A stretch of DNA of 12,256 nt from an uncultured Chloroflexaceae bacterium (GTDB lineage: Bacteria > Chloroflexota > Chloroflexia > Chloroflexales > Chloroflexaceae), in contig CAKZQX010001083.1 in assembly GCA_937141995.1 (NCBI GenBank), positions 1 to 12,256 of the forward strand. Direction: 5' to 3'. A model generated the notes under the pieces. The model was not told the origin of the DNA and ran no database searches. It was given only the letters and a program-made list of their open reading frames with translations. Positions 7,570 through 12,256 of this stretch are shown here, in pieces; position 1 is the first letter of the stretch, and the number at the start of each line of letters is the position of its first letter. The translations under genes and the position numbers were made by a program.

Positions 7570-7740
7570 AGCCTGTCTGAAACGGGTTGGTCATGGGGCG
7601 ACGGCCCCGGAGCGGGAGTCCCGGCTTCAGCCGGTTCCGGCCACACACCGGCTGAAGCCGGGACTCCTGGGGCGCTGTCCGGTGTCTCAGAGCACCCAGC
7701 ATGCCGTGTGACCGACGCGAATCATCTTTTCAGACAGTCT
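7570..7740. mobile_element. 171-bp MITE-like insertion with 13-bp TIRs and 5-bp target duplication
   Basis: AGCCTGTCTGAAA (7570-7582) and the reverse complement of 7728-7740 (AGACTGTCTGAAA) match in 12 of 13 bases. Both sides carry the direct repeat CTCAG (7565-7569 and 7741-7745). The element separates two parts of one low-complexity array, which would read continuously (GGTTCTCAGTTCT...) if the insert and one CTCAG were removed. The interior is G/C-rich, unlike its surroundings, and holds a perfect 20-bp hairpin. There is no coding capacity. Confidence 0.62.
7616..7666. repeat. Perfect 20-bp hairpin inside the 7570-7740 element
   Basis: Arms 7616-7635 and 7647-7666 (core CCCGGCTTCAGCCGG / CCGGCTGAAGCCGGG) are exact reverse complements around an 11-base loop. 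The next base pair outward (7615/7667) also forms. G/C-rich and very stable. Confidence 0.9.
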
Positions 7741-7868
7741 CTCAGTTCTTTGTCCTCCCTCGGTTCTTGGTTCTTTGTTCTCCCACGGTTCTTGGTTCTT
7801 TGTTCTTCCTCGGTTCTTGGTTCTTTGTTCTCGGTTCTTTGTTCTCGGTTCTTGGTTCTTTGTTCTCC
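7741..7868. repeat. GGTTCTT array, distal part
   Basis: Continuation of the low-complexity array after the insertion: CTCAGTTCTTTGTCCTCCCT, then repeated GGTTCTTGGTTCTTTGTTCT units with CCCAC, TCCTC or CGG joints. The 43-nt period is less regular here than in the proximal part. Confidence 0.8.
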
Positions 7869-7992
7869 TTCTATACCTCCTGTTAACTTTTTGTAACACT
7901 ACGAGCTACGGTCGGCCCCCTATACTTGCTCCGTGTACACAACACGTCGCGCTGGTACGCCGGCCGACGACGCGCGTTTGCTCCCACATTGA

Positions 7993-8004
7993 ATGTCGCG
8001 ACAT
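7993..8004. promoter_or_regulatory. 12-bp perfect palindrome ATGTCGCGACAT upstream of the CAP gene
   Basis: A perfect dyad 42 bases before the CAP gene start and outside the repeat array. Its size and position would suit a dimeric repressor operator, but no matching regulator is in the window. The remaining DNA between 7869 and 8046 shows only weak promoter-like hexamers. Confidence 0.3.
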
Positions 8005-8046
8005 GCGTTGAACCTGGACAGGCATTGAAGCTCACAAGGAGAACGT

Positions 8047-9099
8047 ATGCGTCACGCCGGATATGGCATGGGGCTAGTGTTGCTGGTGCTGTTCACCCTG
8101 GTCGTTCGTGGCAGTTTTGCCAATCCTCCCGCGCAGGTCTTCACCGAGACCGGCTATACCGTCCGAGAGCCCTTTCTCTCCTTCTGGCAACAGGGCGGGG
8201 TTGCGCGCTTTGGCTACCCCATCTCGCCGGAATTCCCGGAGCAGAACCCCAATGATGGGCAGGTTTACACGGTGCAATATTTTGAGCGGGTGCGGCTGGA
8301 GTATCATCCCAATACTACGATGCTGATTCAGCCGGGGCGGCTAGGAGCGCAACGCCTGGCCCAACTGACGGGTGAAACAGCCGATGCGCTGCTGCCGGCT
8401 GCGGGAACGCAGGCAGCCCCCTTCCTGCCCGCTGCGGATAACACCTGCCTTCCCTTTGACAAGACCGATCAGGTGCTCTGTGGGCCGTTTGCCGCATACT
8501 GGCAGGCCGGTGGCCTGCCAATGTTTGGCTACCCGCTTACGCCGCCGCTGGTTCATCGCACGGCCGCTGGTCAAACACTGATAGCCCAGTACACCGAGCG
8601 CGCCCGACTGGAGTTTGACCCGGCAACCCGGCAGGTTACGCTGGGACTGCTGGGGCGGGAGCTGTATGTGCCGCAGCCGGGGATGGAGCCGCAGCCGCCA
8701 ACCATGGCGAACGAGCGGGTAGTGGTACAGCTTATCGTGCTGATCAACCAGGAGCGGGCGATGGCCGGGGTGCCGGCACTCACCCCCGTGCCGGAGTTGA
8801 TGGCAGCGGCGCAGGGACACAGCCACGATATGGCCACGACCGGCGTAATTAGCCACACCAGCGCGGATGGGCGCACCGCACCACAGCGCATGCAGACGGC
8901 CGGATATACCTGGTCCCGCTGCGGCGAAAATATCGCGGTCGGGTTTCCCACCGCGGCGGCAGCGATGCAGTTCTGGATGAATAGCCCACCGCATCGCGGG
9001 AACATCCTCGACCCGGGTATGCGCGAGATGGGCGTGGGCTATGTGCAGCAACCCGGCGGCTATGGGTACTACTGGACGATTAATTTTGGTGAACGGTGA
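8047..9099 (+). CDS. Secreted CAP-domain (SCP/PR-1-like) protein with two N-terminal FGYP-type repeats
   Basis: A 350-residue exported protein of unknown role. ATG 8047 has a strong AAGGAGAA just upstream. Residues 1-26 form a signal peptide (hydrophobic GLVLLVLFTLVV, probable cut after SFA). Two tandem repeats follow, about 38-105 and 141-205. Each reads FxxxWQxGGxxxFGYPxxP, then QYxERxRLEYxP, then a Gly-Leu rich end. A Pro-rich link leads to the CAP domain (about 221-350): LINQERAMAGVPAL, HSHDM (His260), ISH (His270), CGENIAVG (Glu294), FWMNSPPHRGNIL (His316) and YWTINFG. The putative CAP metal/active-site residues are present. Bacterial CAP proteins are mostly uncharacterised. The FGYP repeats are common in exported Chloroflexota proteins, as I recall, and may bind the envelope. 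No neighbour indicates a specific job. Confidence 0.88.
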   Translation: MRHAGYGMGLVLLVLFTLVVRGSFANPPAQVFTETGYTVREPFLSFWQQGGVARFGYPISPEFPEQNPNDGQVYTVQYFERVRLEYHPNTTMLIQPGRLGAQRLAQLTGETADALLPAAGTQAAPFLPAADNTCLPFDKTDQVLCGPFAAYWQAGGLPMFGYPLTPPLVHRTAAGQTLIAQYTERARLEFDPATRQVTLGLLGRELYVPQPGMEPQPPTMANERVVVQLIVLINQERAMAGVPALTPVPELMAAAQGHSHDMATTGVISHTSADGRTAPQRMQTAGYTWSRCGENIAVGFPTAAAAMQFWMNSPPHRGNILDPGMREMGVGYVQQPGGYGYYWTINFGER

Positions 9100-9112
9100 G
9101 GCAATTAATCCC

Positions 9113-9187
9113 GTAGGGACGCGCTTCTGCGCGTCCCCCCTCGCCCGTTCTGCGCCTCCGCCCCTCACCCGTTCTACGCGTCCCTAC
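9113..9187. repeat. Nested inverted repeats GTAGGGACGCG / CGCGTCCCTAC between convergent genes
   Basis: Outer arms 9113-9123 and 9177-9187 are perfect 11-bp reverse complements. The right arm overlaps the last codons of the WD40 gene. Inside lies a short hairpin (9116-9137). CGCCCCTCACCCGTTCT-type words recur between them. Probably a dispersed intergenic repeat that also serves as a two-way 3' end. Confidence 0.7.
9116..9137 (+). terminator. Hairpin downstream of the CAP gene
   Basis: GGGACGCGC (9116-9124) and GCGCGTCCC (9129-9137) form a perfect 9-bp stem with loop TTCT, 17 bases after the CAP stop. It is followed by CCC and not a T tract, so intrinsic termination is uncertain. It could act for either strand. 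Confidence 0.45.
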
Positions 9188-10314
9188 CCTGCATCGCCCA
9201 CATACCAGAGCTTCACCAGCCCATTGCCCAGCGCGGCGACCAGCGTCTGCCCATCGGGGCTAAACGCGACCCAGGCCGCCGATGAACCGGGCTCCAGCGT
9301 GAGGATCGATTCGCCCGTGGCGATCCGCCAGAGGCGCACGGTCTCATCCTCCGCGCCACTCGCCAATAGCGCACCATCCGGGCTGAAGGCAACCGAGCGC
9401 ACCTCATCCAGATGGCCGGTCAATACCTGCTGCTCCTGGCCGGTTGCTACCTCCCAGAGCCGCACCGTGGCATCGTTGGAACCGCTTGCCAGCAGCGCAC
9501 CATCGGGGCTGAAGGCGGTCGGCAGCACCCAGTGCGTATGCCCCTCCAGAATATATTCCGACGCGCCCTGAACCACATCCCAGAGCCGCACGGTGTAGTC
9601 CAGCGAGCCACTGGAGATCAGCGTCCCGTCCGGGCTCCAGTCCACGCTCTCGACCCAGTTGCTATGGCCGGTGAAGGTCTGGCGGAGTGCCGGCTGTACA
9701 ACATCCCAGGTGCGGACGGTGTAGTCCTTGGAGCCGCTCGCCAGTTGCGTCCCGTCCGGGCTGAACACCACCCCGGCAACCTCATCGGTATGGCCGGTCA
9801 GGGTGGCAAGCGCTGCGCCGTCGGGCAGGCTCCAGAGTTTGATCGTCGTGTCAACCGCGCCGGTCGCCAGCATCTGCCCATCCGGGTGAAAGGCCACGGA
9901 GCGCACCCCATCGGTGTGGCCTGCCAGAGTTATGATCTCCTGGCGGGTTGCCATATCCCACAGCTTCACCGTCGCATCCGCCGAGGCCGAAGCCAGCGTG
10001 TCACCATCGGGGCTGACGGCCACAGCCCAGAGTCCGCCAGTGTGCCCGCGTAGCGTCGCCAGTTCTTCACCGAAGGCATAGGCCGGGGTGGACGTGGCAA
10101 CGGGTGCAGGCGTTGCGGTTGGCGGCAGCGGCGTAGCTGTGCTTGCCGGGGTGGTTGTGCTTGCCGCCGGCGCAGTTGCAATGACGGTCGGCGTGGCGGT
10201 AGCCGGTTGGGTAGCAGCGGGCGCTCCAGTGCAGCCACTCAGCAGGATGCTTACGCTGAAGAACAGCCCGAGCCAGAGCCACGGGCGGGCCAGACGAGTG
10301 GTTGCGGTAGGCAT
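9184..10314 (-). CDS. WD40-repeat lipoprotein (seven-bladed beta-propeller)
   Basis: A 376-residue exported lipoprotein. The start is the ATG at the complement of 10312-10314, preceded by AGGAGGAGGA (complement of 10321-10330). Upstream in-frame codons exist to 10497 but run through the intergenic repeat and are rejected. The signal sequence ends in the lipobox LLSGC, with Cys28 the predicted lipidated residue. A long Ala/Thr/Pro-rich linker (29-80) spans the cell wall. Seven WD40 repeats follow (about 85-376), each with GHT...V..V.FSPDG..LASGS.D.TVRLW; the seventh lacks GH. Seven repeats make a closed propeller, probably a protein-binding scaffold on the outer face of the membrane. It should be matured by LspA, two copies of which are in this window. 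It converges on the CAP gene. The partner is unknown. Confidence 0.9.
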   Translation of the reverse strand: MPTATTRLARPWLWLGLFFSVSILLSGCTGAPAATQPATATPTVIATAPAASTTTPASTATPLPPTATPAPVATSTPAYAFGEELATLRGHTGGLWAVAVSPDGDTLASASADATVKLWDMATRQEIITLAGHTDGVRSVAFHPDGQMLATGAVDTTIKLWSLPDGAALATLTGHTDEVAGVVFSPDGTQLASGSKDYTVRTWDVVQPALRQTFTGHSNWVESVDWSPDGTLISSGSLDYTVRLWDVVQGASEYILEGHTHWVLPTAFSPDGALLASGSNDATVRLWEVATGQEQQVLTGHLDEVRSVAFSPDGALLASGAEDETVRLWRIATGESILTLEPGSSAAWVAFSPDGQTLVAALGNGLVKLWYVGDAG

Positions 10315-10400
10315 GGTAGCTCCTCCTCCTGATACCGATTTGTTGTCATAGCCACAGCGAACACCATGGGTTAGCGCTGTATCAGGATACCATAATAAAA

Positions 10401-10484
10401 AGAACAGACAAACAGCGAACAAAGAACCAACACAATGTCCAGTAGCGCGGCCCCGGTGCGCTTTGTTCGCTGTTTCTTTGTTCT
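10401..10484. repeat. 24-bp inverted repeat of GAACAAAG words between divergent genes
   Basis: Arms 10401-10424 (AGAACAGACAAACAGCGAAC...) and 10461-10484 pair in 22 of 24 positions. The inner 15 bases (10410-10424 with 10461-10475) are perfect. The spacer is 36 bases and G/C-rich. The words GAACAAAGAACC and GGTTCTC belong to the same vocabulary as the array at 7375-7868. It lies between the WD40 gene and the gltB promoter and may insulate the two. Confidence 0.75.
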
Positions 10485-10510
10485 CGGTTCTCTCCAAACT
10501 GGCCGGCTAT

Positions 10511-10540
10511 TTGACAACCTCCAGCGAAATATGCTATAAA
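10511..10540 (+). promoter_or_regulatory. Sigma70-type promoter for gltB
   Basis: A consensus -35 TTGACA (10511-10516) is separated by 18 bases from TATAAA (10535-10540), with an extended -10 TG at 10532-10533. It is the best promoter in the window. Transcription would begin near 10547, leaving about 390 bases of leader before gltB. Confidence 0.72.
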
Positions 10541-10653
10541 ACTTTCAATATACCCGACGATATTTATAAGAAACAAGCATACCTGTCAGGAATTTAGAGA
10601 ACATCTTGCAGGAATGTGTGTTCCACACAAACGCTCAACGTGGAGCGTTATTG

Positions 10654-10738
10654 AACTCCGCAGTGACGCGACGGCAGATGTGCCCTAACCCACCGGCTCC
10701 GCATTGTGGGGCTTTTTTTAACTCCGCAACGACGCGAT
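10654..10738 (+). repeat. Direct repeat AACTCCGCArYGACGCGA, 66 bases apart
   Basis: Copies at 10654-10672 and 10720-10738 match in 16 of 19 bases. One copy lies just before and one just after the terminator-like hairpin at 10695-10719. A third partial copy, only CTCCGCA, lies within the hairpin's left arm and loop. Confidence 0.7.
10695..10719 (+). terminator. Intrinsic-terminator-like hairpin in the gltB leader
   Basis: GGCTCC (10695-10700) pairs with GGGGCT (10708-10713) allowing two G-T pairs, with a 7-base loop, followed by a T tract (10713-10719). An alternative stem CCCAC (10689-10693) / GTGGG (10706-10710) competes with it. It sits about 150-170 bases into the presumed transcript, well before gltB, which suits premature termination. 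The stem is short, so strength is uncertain. Confidence 0.48.
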
Positions 10739-10933
10739 AGTACAGGTAGATACGTTGTATCTGCTGCTCCATAATGCATGCAATCTCGCCCACAGGAGCA
10801 TATACATCCAGTCTATGCAGGCTTCAGGCAACACACTGAGGTCTGTCTTGTGATACTTTCTTTCTAGCTGGGAACCCTTTTCCATTGAACCCATAGCCGT
10901 GTCAATGTGGGGTACTGCGGAGGCAAAAGCTAC

Positions 10934-12256
10934 ATGAACAAAAATGGACAGCATGCACACCAGGTGAACCGGGGCTTGCGGGGGGCCCGGCCTGAACATG
11001 CAAATTGTGGCGTTGGTATTTTAATGGATTTGTCGGGACACAAGAGCCATCAGATTGTCCGGGATAGCTTGCAGATCCTCAAAAACCTGGACCATCGCGG
11101 CGCGCGTGGGGCCGAAGAAAATACCGGAGATGGTGCCGGTATCCTGCTTCAGAAACCCCATACCTTCTTTCAGGCGCTGATCCCGGCTCTGGGTGACTTC
11201 GACAGCTATGGCGTGGGCCAGTTCTTCTTGCCCCGAAAAGAGAAGGACTGCGCGACACTGATCCATGTGATCGAAGCGGTTGTCGCACAGGAAGGGTTTA
11301 CGCTCACTGCCTGGCGCGAGGTGCCCACCGACAACGCCGATCTGGGCCGCACCGCGTTAATGTTGGAGCCATGCGTGCGCCAGCTTTTTGTACAACCGGC
11401 GCAGTCCACCAGTCCGCAGGAACTGGATACGCGGCTCTATCTGCTCCGCCGCAGCATCGAGAATGCAGTCGCAGCGCAAGACCCACCGGGCAGCGATATG
11501 TTCTACATCTGCTCGCTTGACCGCCGCCGAATTGTTTACAAAGGTCTGCTGACCAATGCCCAGGTCGAAACGTACTATCCCGATCTGATAGACCCACGGG
11601 TCGAGTCGAGCCTGGCGCTGGTGCATGCACGCTTCTCTACCAATACGCTCGGTTCCTGGATGCTGGCCCATCCCTACCGCTGCATTGTCCACAACGGCGA
11701 AATCAATACCTTCCGGGGCAATTACAACTGGATGCGTACCCGCGAAGCCGATCTGGAGCATCCCCGCTTTGGCAGCGCCATCGACAAGCTCAAGCCGATT
11801 ACGCACCCCAGCCAGAGCGATACGGCGATGCTGGATAATGTGCTGGAACTGCTGATCGAGAGTGGCCGTTCGCTGCCGCATACGCTGCGGATGGTCATCC
11901 CGGAAGCCTGGAATAAAGATCCGGTGATGGACCCGGCCAAGCGCGACTGGTACGAATACCACTCGACGCTGATGGAGCCCTGGGATGGACCGGCGCTGGT
12001 CGCCGCCACCGACGGCTACAGCATCGGCGCAATGCTTGACCGGAACGGCTTTCGCCCCTGCCGCTACCTGATCACGCGGGATAACCGGCTGGTGATGGCG
12101 AGTGAGGCCGGGGTGCTGCCGATTGATCCTGCCGATATCCGGGAGAAGGGCCGGCTCAAGCCCGGGCAGATGTTCCTGGCCGATGCCGGCGAGGGCCGTG
12201 TGCTCTCCGATGAAGAGGTCTTCACCCGGTTGACCGATCCGAAATATAGCGAGTGG
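10934..12256 (+). CDS. gltB: Glutamate synthase large subunit, N-terminal 441 residues (partial)
   Basis: GOGAT large subunit, which makes glutamate from glutamine and 2-oxoglutarate. The visible part is the class II glutamine amidotransferase domain; the gene runs off the right edge in frame. ATG 10934 has GGAGG (10919-10923) 10 bases upstream. The first 24 residues look like a propeptide, so cleavage would expose Cys25 of HANCGVGIL as the N-terminal nucleophile. Other motifs are DHRGARGAEENTGDGAGIL, ARFSTNT, HNGEINTFRGN (from residue 253), PSQSDTAMLDNVLELL, MEPWDGPALVAATDG and LDRNGFRPCRY. These identify GltB rather than other class II amidotransferases. A consensus promoter and a long leader precede it, which suggests regulation after initiation. 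Whether gltD or a ferredoxin-type enzyme is involved cannot be told here. Confidence 0.95.
   Translation, partial: MNKNGQHAHQVNRGLRGARPEHANCGVGILMDLSGHKSHQIVRDSLQILKNLDHRGARGAEENTGDGAGILLQKPHTFFQALIPALGDFDSYGVGQFFLPRKEKDCATLIHVIEAVVAQEGFTLTAWREVPTDNADLGRTALMLEPCVRQLFVQPAQSTSPQELDTRLYLLRRSIENAVAAQDPPGSDMFYICSLDRRRIVYKGLLTNAQVETYYPDLIDPRVESSLALVHARFSTNTLGSWMLAHPYRCIVHNGEINTFRGNYNWMRTREADLEHPRFGSAIDKLKPITHPSQSDTAMLDNVLELLIESGRSLPHTLRMVIPEAWNKDPVMDPAKRDWYEYHSTLMEPWDGPALVAATDGYSIGAMLDRNGFRPCRYLITRDNRLVMASEAGVLPIDPADIREKGRLKPGQMFLADAGEGRVLSDEEVFTRLTDPKYSEW

Larger units (their letters stand above)
10547..10933 (+). other. Long structured 5' leader of gltB, possible attenuator
   Basis: This stretch has no convincing gene. 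It holds small hairpins (GTGTG/CACAC near 10616-10628; ACGCTC/GAGCGT near 10631-10648), a terminator-like hairpin with T tract (10695-10719), a direct repeat (10654-10672 and 10720-10738), and a hairpin AGATAC/GTATCT near 10747-10761. CTCCGCA occurs at 10656-10662, 10697-10703 and 10722-10728. All three are complementary to TGCGGAG (10916-10922), which covers the gltB ribosome binding site. Two tiny open frames (10614-10688 and 10678-10740) overlap the structures but lack well-spaced ribosome binding sites. It matches no riboswitch class I can recognise. Confidence 0.45.

Noticed and set aside
7431..7868. CRISPR array
   Set aside because: The 43-nt units are contiguous low-complexity words without unique spacers, and no cas gene is present.
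7364..7896. Open frames of 60-150 residues with FVLGSWFFVL-type repeats
   Set aside because: They are translations of the GGTTCTT array in several frames and include the inserted element; codon use is repetitive and no ribosome binding site is present.
8341..9168. 275-residue frame antisense to the CAP gene
   Set aside because: The CAP gene has clear domain motifs, a signal peptide and a ribosome binding site; the opposite frame has none and no recognisable domain.
10315..10497. Upstream extension of the WD40 protein to 10497
   Set aside because: It would place 61 residues before the lipoprotein signal sequence and read through the inverted repeat; the ATG at 10314 has a strong AGGAGGAGGA and a proper lipobox.
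10547..10933. T-box or glnA-type riboswitch in the gltB leader
   Set aside because: I could not find the conserved T-box sequence or the glnA-motif core; only generic hairpins and repeats are visible.

Overview
The window looks like chromosomal DNA from a filamentous member of the Chloroflexota, most likely the class Chloroflexia (Chloroflexus/Roseiflexus relatives). This rests on my recollection of family sequences: the malate dehydrogenase is very close to the Chloroflexus enzyme, and the CAP-domain and WD40 exported proteins have the architecture common in that phylum. The protein-coding part is conserved housekeeping DNA. The unusual material lies in four long intergenic spaces (428-1026, 4180-4707, 7375-8046, 10315-10933).

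Layout. 1-427 (minus) is the N-terminal end of threonine synthase. 428-990 is a chain of three palindromic MITE-like elements joined at shared CATATG hexamers. 1027-3189 (plus) is a compact lspA-lspA-rluD cluster: two tandem signal peptidase II genes and a RluD-type pseudouridine synthase. 3250-4179 is mdh, with its own promoter and ribosome binding site. 4180-4707 holds a 13-bp hairpin, a TATAAT box and a degraded copy of the 447-990 repeat family. 4708-7374 is a membrane sensor histidine kinase of the NarL-partner type, followed after 6 bases by rsmA/ksgA. 7375-7868 is a low-complexity GGTTCTT array with a 43-nt period, interrupted by a 171-bp element with terminal inverted repeats and a 5-bp CTCAG duplication. 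8047-9099 (plus) is a secreted CAP-domain protein. Convergent to it, 9184-10314 (minus) is a seven-bladed WD40 lipoprotein, with nested inverted repeats between the two. 10315-10933 holds another long inverted repeat, a strong sigma70-type promoter and a leader of about 390 nt. 10934-12256 is the start of gltB, cut by the window edge.

How the genes fit together. There is no single pathway. ThrC, Mdh and GltB serve amino-acid and central carbon metabolism. The LspA pair matures lipoproteins, and the WD40 protein has a clear lipobox, so it should be an LspA substrate. RluD and RsmA modify rRNA. The kinase has no response regulator in view.

I did not find a convincing new defence or mobile gene system. 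The most noteworthy signals are the CATATG-linked palindromic elements with perfect central hairpins, the nested insertion in the GGTTCTT array, the tandem lspA genes, and the gltB leader. That leader has a terminator-like hairpin and three CTCCGCA copies complementary to the gltB ribosome binding site.
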